A stretch of 5,366 nt of DNA from Fidelibacterota bacterium (lineage in GTDB: Bacteria; Fidelibacterota; Fidelibacteria; Fidelibacterales; Fidelibacteraceae): NCBI GenBank assembly GCA_030596185.1, contig JAUVKP010000093.1:1-5366 (forward strand). Direction: 5' to 3'. The notes below the pieces were generated by a model that had not been told where the DNA came from, did not search any database, and saw only the letters and a program-made list of their open reading frames with translations. This document shows positions 1 to 5,345 of the stretch, piece after piece. Every line of letters begins with the position of its first letter. The stretch's first letter is position 1. The position numbers and the translations under genes were made by a program.

Positions 1-1
1 C

Positions 2-700
2 TATATTATCGACCCCGTGGTGGTTGATGAAATGAATGATCTGGCTCGTATCTCAGGAGTCCCCGGTATTGAGCGTCACAGTGTTTCACATGCTTTAAAT
101 ATTAAAGCTACAACACGAAGGGTTTGTGACCGAAATAATTGGAATATAGAAAAACAAAATTTCATTGTAGTACATATGGGCGGTGGCATTAGCGTTTGTG
201 CGATGGAAAAAGGACGTAATGTTGATGTAAACAATGCCTTGCTTGGTATGGGTCCATTTTCACCTGAACGAGCGGGGGCCATCCCTTTAAAAGGATTAAT
301 GGATCTTGTTTATAAGAAAAAGATGAATGAAAAATCTCTTAGGCGTCTTTTAACTCGTGAAAGCGGACTCAAAGGCTATTTGGGTACGAATGACGCCCAG
401 GAAGTAGAAGCTCGTATTCTAAAAGGCGATAAATATGCAAAATTGATCTTTGATGCCATGCTCTATCAGGTAAGAAAAGAGATTGGAGCCATGGCGGCAG
501 TTTTAAATTTTGATGTGTGTGCTCTTATCGTGACGGGTGGAATGGCATATTGCGATTATGTAAAAGAAGAATTATTGACTCATCTTGGAAAGCAATTCTC
601 TATCATCATTTATCCCGGTGAGAATGAACTGGGAGCAATGGCTGATGGTGGATTCCGTATTTTGGATGAACAAATGAATATCTATGATTACGATAAATGA
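2..700 (+). CDS. buk: Butyrate kinase, C-terminal two thirds (5' end outside window)
   Basis: Cytoplasmic ASKHA-fold (acetokinase family) enzyme that transfers phosphate between butyryl phosphate and ADP, giving butyrate and ATP; branched-chain acyl phosphates are also used by relatives. The reading frame is open from base 2, so the GTG at 17 is internal and the true start lies upstream; 232 residues are visible of about 355 usual for the family. Motifs seen in order: ERHSVSHALN (71-100), the phosphate-loop HMGGGISV (173-196), FSPERAG (257-277) matching the conserved Arg region of acetate kinase, YLGTND (377-394), VTGGMAY (530-550) and YPGENELGAMADGG (611-652) with the late conserved Glu. No internal stop or frameshift is visible. 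It is followed after 10 nt by ptb, its metabolic partner. The order buk-ptb is the reverse of the classical clostridial ptb-buk. Acetate kinase is unlikely because the HALN and GGGIS signatures are those of Buk. Confidence 0.95.
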   Translation, partial: YIIDPVVVDEMNDLARISGVPGIERHSVSHALNIKATTRRVCDRNNWNIEKQNFIVVHMGGGISVCAMEKGRNVDVNNALLGMGPFSPERAGAIPLKGLMDLVYKKKMNEKSLRRLLTRESGLKGYLGTNDAQEVEARILKGDKYAKLIFDAMLYQVRKEIGAMAAVLNFDVCALIVTGGMAYCDYVKEELLTHLGKQFSIIIYPGENELGAMADGGFRILDEQMNIYDYDK

Positions 701-710
701 AAGGTAAAAA

Positions 711-1583
711 ATGCATTACGAAGATATCTACAAACGAATTAATGTAAAAGATCCCAAAACAGTCAATGTGGTTTTTCCAAATTCCCACTCGAATTTTGAA
801 GCTTTAGCAGAAGCCGCCAAAAAGGGATTTATCATTCCCAGATTGTACGGAAAAAAAGAAATAATGGAAACTTATGCAAAGAAAGCAGGGTTGTTGACTG
901 CAGTTTATATTGAATCAGAAACAGCTGAAGATGCTATTTGGGCTGCCATTTCGGATATTCGTGACGGAATAGGAGATGCACTGATGAAGGGTGATATCTC
1001 CACCGCATCATTCTTAAGTCCGGTTTTAAATCGTGATAAAGGTCTCCGCAAAGGGGATATTTTATCACATATCGCTGTTTGTGATAGTCCAGGTTATCAT
1101 AAATTACTTTTTTTCACAGATGGGGCTCTTAATATTGAACTGGGAATGGATAAAAAACGGGCTATTACCGACAATGCCATCGAATTAGCCGAAAAAATAT
1201 TAAAACAAAAACCCAAGATCGCGTTTGCCGCCGTTGTTGAAAAATTAAATCCCAAAATGCCGGAAACTTTAGAGGCTCGAGAATTAGCCGAAGAATATAC
1301 GGCAAAAGGTTATGAAGCAGAAGGCCCCATGGCACTTGATGTGATCTTGAATGCTGAGGCAGCCAAGAAAAAAGGAATTGATTCAAAAATATCCGGGGAT
1401 GTGGATATAATAGTATTTCATGAGATCACAGTTTGTAATTTTATGCTTAAATCCATTATAGAACTTCAGCATTCACCGGTAGGTGGACTTGTCATGGGCG
1501 CGAAAGTTCCACTTATTTTACTTTCGCGTTCAGATCGCGCTTCGGAAAAACTCAATTCGATCGCACTCAGCCTAATTGATTAG
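711..1583 (+). CDS. ptb: Phosphate butyryltransferase
   Basis: Cytoplasmic enzyme of the phosphate acetyl/butyryltransferase family that exchanges CoA and phosphate on butyryl (or branched-chain acyl) groups, supplying butyryl phosphate to Buk. The protein is 290 residues, close to the roughly 300 usual for Ptb and shorter than acetyl-specific Pta. Visible family blocks: GDALMKG (88-94), the NRDKGLRKG/ILSHIAV/PGYHKLL region (107-133), TDGALNIELG (136-145), VEKLNPKMPET (176-186), EGPMALD (204-210), GDVDIIV (229-235), GGLVMGAKVPLILLSRSD (258-275) and the C-terminal KLNSIALS (280-287). In the block that usually reads close to PDIEAGN this protein has HEITVCN (237-243), keeping the Asn but not the Glu-Ala-Gly; this could affect substrate choice, though that is inference. 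The ATG is preceded by AAAGG (700-704) six bases upstream, next to the buk stop at 698-700, so the two genes are co-transcribed. Butyryl rather than acetyl preference rests on the neighbour and the length. Confidence 0.93.
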   Translation: MHYEDIYKRINVKDPKTVNVVFPNSHSNFEALAEAAKKGFIIPRLYGKKEIMETYAKKAGLLTAVYIESETAEDAIWAAISDIRDGIGDALMKGDISTASFLSPVLNRDKGLRKGDILSHIAVCDSPGYHKLLFFTDGALNIELGMDKKRAITDNAIELAEKILKQKPKIAFAAVVEKLNPKMPETLEARELAEEYTAKGYEAEGPMALDVILNAEAAKKKGIDSKISGDVDIIVFHEITVCNFMLKSIIELQHSPVGGLVMGAKVPLILLSRSDRASEKLNSIALSLID

Positions 1584-1633
1584 CCGGAAGCCAGAATTAA
1601 AAAGTCTAGAAATAGAATTCAGAAGTGTGGACA

Positions 1634-1647
1634 AGAAAATATTTTCT
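1634..1647. repeat. 14-bp perfect palindrome (AGAAAATATTTTCT)
   Basis: AGAAAATATTTTCT reads the same on both strands. It is flanked by ACAAG (1631-1635, overlapping the palindrome edge) and CTTGT (1661-1665), which are also complementary. It lies 55 bp upstream of the rnz start, a position suitable for a dimeric regulator, but AT-rich palindromes of this size arise by chance and no specific operator family is recognised. Confidence 0.4.
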
Positions 1648-1699
1648 CAGTGCCCAGTGTCTTGTATTCTTAAACCTTAAACCCTTAAACTATTTAAAC
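1648..1699. repeat. Short degenerate heptamer run ending at the rnz start
   Basis: Words in a 7-nt phase can be read: CAGTGCC (1648), CAGTGTC (1655), TTGTATT (1662), CTTAAAC (1669), CTTAAAC (1676), then CCTTAAAC (1683, one base longer) and TATTTAAAC (1691). TTAAAC therefore occurs four times, at 1670, 1677, 1685 and 1694. The word set differs from the arrays after glgC, but the 7-nt spacing is the same. The run ends three bases before the rnz ATG and takes the place of a Shine-Dalgarno sequence. Confidence 0.55.
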
Positions 1700-1702
1700 G
1701 CA

Positions 1703-2590
1703 ATGAAATTGCACATATTAGGTACTGCCGGACAATTACCCACACGTACGCGGAGTCAAAACGCCTATTTTTTAGACTGGCTTTACGGCGGTGTGCTTTT
1801 TGATCCCGGGGAAGGGGCACAGCGACAATTTACTTTCGCAGGTATTTCTCCAGGTAGAATTCATAAAATATTCATATCTCATTTTCACGGCGATCATTGT
1901 CTTGGACTTCCCGGTATTATGCAACGACTTTCTTTGATGGAGCTTAAGCATGAAGTTCATATATATTTTCCGGAAGAAGGAAGACCGTATTTTGATGCAC
2001 TGAGCATTGCGTCAAAATATACTCACCGTATTAATTTTCATCTTCATCCTCTTCATGAAGGAGCTGTAGAGGAAACGGAAGATTATCGCATAGAGGCATA
2101 CGATCTTCTGCATAGTACACCAACACTTGGATATCGTTTTATAGATAAATCTCGTATGCACTTTAGAAAAGAACTTCTGGAGGAAATGCATTTGTATGGA
2201 CCTATTTTGGGTGAACTCGAAAGAAATGGAAAGATCAAGCATCAGGGAAAGACAATTATTCGTGATGAACTGAGCTATTATTCTAATGAAAAGATCTTTG
2301 CTTACGTTCTGGATACAGGTATTTGTGACAGTATTCCCAAACTGATTCGCAATGCCGATCTGGTCCTAATGGAAGCGACCTATCTTGGAAGTGAATTTGC
2401 TCTTGCAGAGGAATTTATGCACATGACGGCAGAGAAAGCTGCTGAATATGCCAAAGACAATAATGTGAAGAAACTTGCATTAACCCATTTTTCTGAGCGA
2501 TACAAGGACTTAAACTTATATCAGAAAGCAGTTGAAAAAACATATAAAAATACGCATATTTCACATGATCTTGATGTGATAGAATTTTAA
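1703..2590 (+). CDS. rnz: Ribonuclease Z (tRNA 3'-processing endonuclease)
   Basis: Zinc-dependent metallo-beta-lactamase-fold nuclease that removes 3' trailers from tRNA precursors in the cytoplasm; 295 residues against about 305 for E. coli and B. subtilis enzymes. The start is set at ATG 1703 because the product begins MKLHILGTAG, the usual first beta strand, and an upstream GTG at 1625 would only add 26 residues translated from repeat-like DNA. Metal-binding motif HFHGDH is at residues 60-65; further ligands are expected at H137 (LLHSTPTLGYRF), D204 (YVLDTG) and H262 (LTHFSERY); DPGEGAQRQ (34-42) and MEATYL (223-228) are also family motifs. The GPILGELERNGKIK segment (166-179) matches the region bordering the flexible arm that clamps the tRNA elbow, so this is a true RNase Z and not a generic hydrolase. 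No Shine-Dalgarno is visible. The deaminase gene follows after 12 nt. Confidence 0.95.
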   Translation: MKLHILGTAGQLPTRTRSQNAYFLDWLYGGVLFDPGEGAQRQFTFAGISPGRIHKIFISHFHGDHCLGLPGIMQRLSLMELKHEVHIYFPEEGRPYFDALSIASKYTHRINFHLHPLHEGAVEETEDYRIEAYDLLHSTPTLGYRFIDKSRMHFRKELLEEMHLYGPILGELERNGKIKHQGKTIIRDELSYYSNEKIFAYVLDTGICDSIPKLIRNADLVLMEATYLGSEFALAEEFMHMTAEKAAEYAKDNNVKKLALTHFSERYKDLNLYQKAVEKTYKNTHISHDLDVIEF

Positions 2591-2602
2591 CGTGGGATAT
2601 AT

Positions 2603-3079
2603 ATGGAACGACCGGGCTGGGATAATTATTTTCTTAATGTAGCGAAAGTGGTTGCTACGCGCTCTTCATGTCTTCGCAGACAGGTGGGTGCGGTGATCGT
2701 GAACAATAAAGATATTGTTTCAACGGGCTACAATGGATCTCCTCAGTATCAGAAAAACTGCCTGGAAATTGGTTTTTGTTATCGTGATAAATACAATATC
2801 CCTTCGGGTACTCAGTTAGAGCGATGTCGAGCTGTTGGTTCACACGCTGAATCCAATGCCATTGCGCTTGCTGCACGGAACGGTCATGCAACAAATAACG
2901 GAACGATCTATATTTACGGTCATGAATTTGTTTGTCATCAATGCAAAGCCCAGATCGCTAACGCAAATATTAAACGTGTTATTCTGGAAAAACCGGATGG
3001 AACAGTTGAGGAATGGATTCCCGAGAAAGACTGGACCATCCATCCCATTGATATGGAGAAGGAGAATTGTTCATGTTGA
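2603..3079 (+). CDS. dCMP/cytidine deaminase-family zinc enzyme
   Basis: Probable deoxycytidylate deaminase (dCMP to dUMP, feeding dTMP synthesis), of the ComEB/dCMP deaminase type; 158 residues. Evidence: RRQVGAVIV (25-33), GYNGSP (42-47), IPSGTQLERCRAV (66-78), the catalytic HAE (H81, E83) in HAESNAIALAARNG, and the zinc cysteines C111 and C114 in CHQC. Two departures from the usual pattern are seen: the Pro before the first zinc Cys (PCxxC) is Val, and two residues (Gly-Ser) seem to be inserted just before HAE where dCMP deaminases usually read CRxxHAE. Extra cysteines C53, C59 and C75 could bind a second, structural metal, as in some dCMP deaminases. The C-terminus ends CSC. GGGA (2594-2597) is a weak ribosome site 5 nt before the ATG. 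The substrate is uncertain, so no symbol is given; ComE operon protein 2 is a common database label for this family and does not by itself imply competence. Confidence 0.85.
   Translation: MERPGWDNYFLNVAKVVATRSSCLRRQVGAVIVNNKDIVSTGYNGSPQYQKNCLEIGFCYRDKYNIPSGTQLERCRAVGSHAESNAIALAARNGHATNNGTIYIYGHEFVCHQCKAQIANANIKRVILEKPDGTVEEWIPEKDWTIHPIDMEKENCSC
3060..3065 (+). promoter_or_regulatory. Shine-Dalgarno AGGAGA deciding the start at 3073
   Basis: AGGAGA lies inside the last codons of the deaminase gene, 7 nt before ATG 3073. It supports that ATG over the TTG at 3067, which would leave almost no spacing. The overlap with the upstream stop codon (3077-3079) suggests translational coupling. Confidence 0.75.
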
Positions 3080-3780
3080 AGAAGATCACAATATTAAGCT
3101 TATGTTTAATCATGCTCTTAGTTGCGGTTGATCCGAATTACTATATTCGTCGTACGAATTTGAATTTTAAGCAGGTTAACGATATGATCGTAGATCTACG
3201 CATTCGTTCACGCATGCCCGAAGCAACCTTACCCGATCAAGAAACCGTCGTACATTTTATTAGTCCCGATTCTCTTTATACTGAAGATAACATGCCCCTA
3301 ATGATACCACCTGAGATCTTCCTTATGGATCTTGAGCGTCTGGTAAAAGATGCTATTTCAGTTAGAACCATCGAGTTGAAAGAAAATAAAGAGGATGTTG
3401 TTTTCGTTGAAGTGCTAAAACCTATGGAAGGCAAGGAAGTGATCTTTCTTGCAATGATCGATACGGTTAATTGGATATTGGCACAAATGAAAATGATCGA
3501 CAAACCCGATATGGTGGCGGATATTAATTTTACCCAGGAAGAGATTCAACCCGGATTATATATGCCAACGGAAATTAGAGTGATGATCGAGAGCAAAGAG
3601 ACTCAGAAAAAAGTTGTCCCGAATCCGCGTGGCAATATTCCTATGACATCTTCTTTCGGATACATTGATCTGTCTTTTTCAAATTACCGGATAAATACGC
3701 TGAGCGAAGCAATAATTGAAACCGATTCACTCGAGATCAAAGCTGATTTGCTGTCAATGGAACCGGATACACTAAAATAA
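3073..3780 (+). CDS. Exported protein with LolA-like (outer-membrane lipoprotein-sorting) features
   Basis: The product of 235 residues starts with a short basic end (MLKK) and a hydrophobic segment to about residue 18, typical of a Sec signal peptide; Cys11 does not sit in a good lipobox, so a lipoprotein is not favoured. The rest resembles the LolA/LppX-type beta fold in pattern only: an early helix with VNDMIVDLRIRSRM (35-48), a strand followed by HFISPDSLY (61-69), MPLMIPPE (74-81), then PGLYMPTEIRVMI (160-172) and GYIDLSFSNYRIN (196-208), where related proteins have 'G.v.l.f.nY.vN'. If correct, it acts in the periplasm on lipids or lipoproteins. There are no catalytic residues and no internal cysteine pair. 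It overlaps the deaminase gene by 7 nt and precedes glgC by 29 nt. The fold is inferred from remembered family patterns; plain 'hypothetical exported protein' is the safe fallback. Confidence 0.6.
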   Translation: MLKKITILSLCLIMLLVAVDPNYYIRRTNLNFKQVNDMIVDLRIRSRMPEATLPDQETVVHFISPDSLYTEDNMPLMIPPEIFLMDLERLVKDAISVRTIELKENKEDVVFVEVLKPMEGKEVIFLAMIDTVNWILAQMKMIDKPDMVADINFTQEEIQPGLYMPTEIRVMIESKETQKKVVPNPRGNIPMTSSFGYIDLSFSNYRINTLSEAIIETDSLEIKADLLSMEPDTLK

Positions 3781-3799
3781 GAAAATAAACATCATATAC

Positions 3800-3805
3800 G
3801 AGGTG
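3800..3805 (+). promoter_or_regulatory. Ribosome binding site of glgC
   Basis: GAGGTG lies four bases before ATG 3810, a strong match to the Shine-Dalgarno consensus and among the clearest in the window. The 29-bp gap after the previous stop shows no terminator or promoter, so glgC is probably on the same transcript as the LolA-like gene. Confidence 0.7.
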
Positions 3806-3809
3806 CTTT

Positions 3810-5045
3810 ATGCGCAAGGTATTAAGTGTCATTCTAGGTGGAGGCCGCGGTACACGACTTGCGCCGCTTACGAGCGTTCGTTCAAAACCTGCAGTTCCCA
3901 TTGGTGGAAAATATCGTTTAATTGATATTCCTATCTCGAATTGTCTGAATTCGAATATTCGCAAGATATATATTCTTACGCAATTCAATTCGGAATCTCT
4001 ACATCGTCATATCAATCAGACCTACAAATTTGATAATTTTACTGAAGGCTTTCTCGAAGTCCTTGCAGCATCACAAACTATAGAAAACATGGACTGGTAT
4101 CAGGGGACAGCTGATGCGGTTCGTCATAATATGAACCATTTTGAAACTTATCCTTTTGATCAATATCTCATTTTGGCAGGCGATCATCTGTATCGCATGA
4201 ACTATGCTGAATTTGTTACGCATCATCGCAATACAAATGCAGATATTACTATCTCAGTTAAACCTGCCAGCAGAGAAGAGGCTAAAGAATTCGGTATTTT
4301 AAAAGTGGATAAAGAAGGGCGCATCGTTAAGTTTGCTGAAAAACCGACGGATGAGAAAATGCTGGAAGATATGAAAAGTCCTACGGGTGATCCTGAAAAA
4401 CCGTATTGGGCATCCATGGGTATTTATGTATTCAATCGGGAGACTTTACGGAAAACACTAACGGATATTCCCAAAGATGATTTTGGTGGTGATATCATCC
4501 CCGGTTCAATAAAAGATTATAATGTTCAGGCATTTTTCTTTGACGGTTATTGGGAAGACATTGGTACCATACGCTCTTTTTATGAAGCAAATATTAATTT
4601 CACTGAAATGAAACCGGATTTTCGTTTTGTGGATGTGAATTTCCCGATTTACACTCATGCACGAATGCTGCCGGGTTCTCGTATCTCAAATGCAAAGGTT
4701 AGTCATTCCTTAATAAACGAGGGCGGACTGGTTCACGCCAAAGTCATTGAAAATTCCGTACTTGGAATTCGTTCGGTAATTCGGGAAGGAACAGAGATAT
4801 ACGATTCGTACATCATGGGAAATGATTTTTTCGAGACCGAACATAAGAACATGATACCACTCGGTATTGGTAAAAATTGTGTGATCAAAGGTGCTATTGT
4901 GGACAAGAATGTTCGCATTGGTGACAATGTTCAGATAATTAACAAAGATAACTTGATCGATGCCGAAGAAGAGATTTACTACATTCGTGATGGTATTGTT
5001 GTTGTGAAAAAAGATGTGACTATTCCTGACGGAACGATTATCTAA
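3810..5045 (+). CDS. glgC: Glucose-1-phosphate adenylyltransferase (ADP-glucose pyrophosphorylase), cyanobacterial/plant-like
   Basis: Makes ADP-glucose and pyrophosphate from ATP and glucose 1-phosphate, the regulated first step of glycogen synthesis in the cytoplasm; usually a homotetramer in bacteria. The 411-residue protein (family 380-430) has an N-terminal nucleotidyltransferase domain: GGGRGTRLAPLT (10-21), SKPAVPIGGKYRLIDIP (25-41), WYQGTADAVR (97-106), AGDHLYRM (123-130) with the presumed metal/catalytic Asp125, EFG (160-162), EKP (177-179) with the glucose-1-phosphate Lys178, and GYWEDIGT (246-253). The C-terminal part (about 290-411) is a left-handed beta-helix with repeated hexad-like turns. 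E. coli Lys39 of the fructose-1,6-bisphosphate site aligns with Val23. Instead Lys366 (IVDKNVRIG) and Lys401 (VVVKKDVTIPDGT) match the two lysines of the 3-phosphoglycerate site in Anabaena and potato enzymes. No other glg gene is in view. Confidence 0.96.
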   Translation: MRKVLSVILGGGRGTRLAPLTSVRSKPAVPIGGKYRLIDIPISNCLNSNIRKIYILTQFNSESLHRHINQTYKFDNFTEGFLEVLAASQTIENMDWYQGTADAVRHNMNHFETYPFDQYLILAGDHLYRMNYAEFVTHHRNTNADITISVKPASREEAKEFGILKVDKEGRIVKFAEKPTDEKMLEDMKSPTGDPEKPYWASMGIYVFNRETLRKTLTDIPKDDFGGDIIPGSIKDYNVQAFFFDGYWEDIGTIRSFYEANINFTEMKPDFRFVDVNFPIYTHARMLPGSRISNAKVSHSLINEGGLVHAKVIENSVLGIRSVIREGTEIYDSYIMGNDFFETEHKNMIPLGIGKNCVIKGAIVDKNVRIGDNVQIINKDNLIDAEEEIYYIRDGIVVVKKDVTIPDGTII

Positions 5046-5058
5046 TTGATCCTCCTAC

Positions 5059-5076
5059 GCTCAGAGGTTTCTGAGC
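5059..5076. repeat. 7-bp-stem inverted repeat 13 nt after glgC
   Basis: GCTCAGA (5059-5065) and TCTGAGC (5070-5076) pair perfectly around a GGTT loop. TCCT (5053-5056) and AGGA (5082-5085) can add four pairs across an uneven internal loop. There is no T-run after the stem on either strand, so an intrinsic terminator is not shown. It may end or protect the glgC transcript, or simply be part of the repeat element that introduces the array at 5092. Confidence 0.6.
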
Positions 5077-5091
5077 TACGAAGGACAGGCA
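5076..5091 (+). repeat. Boundary element, copy 1
   Basis: This 16-bp segment ends GGACAGGCA and matches 5204-5219 at 13 of 16 positions. In both cases the next base begins a phased heptamer array, so it marks the array edge. Confidence 0.6.
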
Positions 5092-5189
5092 ATTAACAGA
5101 GGACAATTGACAGAGGACAAAGGACAATTGACAGAGGACAAAGGACAAAGGACAATTGACAGAGGACAATTGACAGAGGACAATTGACC
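5092..5189 (+). repeat. Heptanucleotide array 1 (14 units)
   Basis: Ninety-eight bases divide exactly into 14 heptamers with no slip. The words are ATTAACA, GAGGACA (5), AAGGACA (3), ATTGACA (4) and a final ATTGACC. The four-base core GACA recurs every seven bases, while the first three positions alternate among GAG, AAG and ATT. The order is irregular, not a simple higher-order repeat. It lies in the non-coding DNA after glgC. Arrays of this kind are familiar as dispersed intergenic elements in some uncultured FCB-type genomes, from memory; their function is unknown to me. Confidence 0.9.
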
Positions 5190-5219
5190 CCGCTTCGTCA
5201 AGACTTCGCAGGGCAGGCA
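5190..5219 (+). repeat. 30-bp interruption containing boundary element copy 2
   Basis: A GC-richer insert separates the two arrays. It holds the direct repeat CTTCG (5194-5198 and 5204-5208), and its last 16 bases match the boundary element before array 1 (13 of 16). Its length is not a multiple of seven, so the heptamer phase is reset. Confidence 0.6.
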
Positions 5220-5303
5220 GAGGACAGAGGACAGAGGACAAAGGACAATTGACAAAGGACAATTGACAGAGGACAAAGGACAATTGACAAAGGACAATTG
5301 ACA
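5220..5303 (+). repeat. Heptanucleotide array 2 (12 units)
   Basis: Eighty-four bases split exactly into 12 heptamers: four GAGGACA, four AAGGACA and four ATTGACA, all without mismatch. It opens with three consecutive GAGGACA units, then alternates. It uses the same vocabulary as array 1 and continues in phase into the AT-rich tract at 5304. Confidence 0.9.
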
Positions 5304-5345
5304 ATTCAATTTACAATTATTAATTGATAATAAATTTAAAATTTT
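5304..5345 (+). repeat. AT-rich tail of array 2, with degenerate heptamers
   Basis: Only three of 42 bases are G or C. The first four words in the array phase are ATTCAAT, TTACAAT, TATTAAT and TGATAAT, all ending in (C/T)AAT, so the 7-nt spacing persists to 5331 before breaking down. It could be a decayed array end, an AT-rich promoter region for a gene beyond the window, or both. No clear -10/-35 pair at normal spacing was found. Confidence 0.5.

Larger units (their letters stand above)
1584..1702. other. Spacer between ptb and rnz
   Basis: This 119-bp non-coding stretch is the longest gap before glgC ends. It shows no convincing rho-independent terminator for ptb and no good sigma70-type promoter. 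A 5-bp inverted pair GAATT/AATTC (1594-1598 and 1616-1620) is too weak to call. It does contain a 14-bp palindrome and a short heptamer-phased segment, listed separately. Because it is much longer than the other gaps, transcription of rnz probably starts or is controlled here; that is inference from spacing. Confidence 0.5.

Noticed and set aside
1625..1702. GTG start giving RNase Z a 26-residue N-terminal extension
   Set aside because: The extension is translated from palindrome and repeat-like DNA, and family proteins begin at the strand encoded from ATG 1703.
3067..3072. TTG start for the LolA-like protein
   Set aside because: It would sit almost on top of the AGGAGA ribosome site; ATG 3073 has normal spacing and gives a standard signal peptide.
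2835..3131. 98-codon + strand frame overlapping the deaminase gene
   Set aside because: It lies in another frame of a well-supported enzyme gene and has no recognisable family pattern.
5059..5085. Rho-independent terminator for glgC
   Set aside because: The stem is sound but no T-run follows on either strand, so it is listed only as an inverted repeat.
5046..5090. tRNA-like 5' half on the minus strand (a GTAGCTCAG word with GCTC/GAGC stem)
   Set aside because: No anticodon stem, T-arm or acceptor partner follows, and the loop lacks the GG expected in a D-loop. The similarity comes from the 7-bp inverted repeat.
5092..5303. CRISPR array
   Set aside because: The units are only 7 bp, contiguous and lack unique spacers; no cas genes are present.
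5038..5309. Two long minus-strand open frames (88 and 77 codons) rich in Ser-Val-Leu-Cys-Pro-Leu repeats
   Set aside because: They are the heptamer arrays read in two frames: the words TGTCCTC, TGTCCTT and TGTCAAT cannot form a stop codon in any frame. There is no ribosome site, and one frame runs over the glgC end. Such predictions are a known type of spurious protein.
5298..5331. Sigma70 promoter using the last TTGACA
   Set aside because: The nearest TATAAT-like words (TATTAA at 5318, GATAAT at 5326) give spacers of 14 and 22 nt, outside the usual range.
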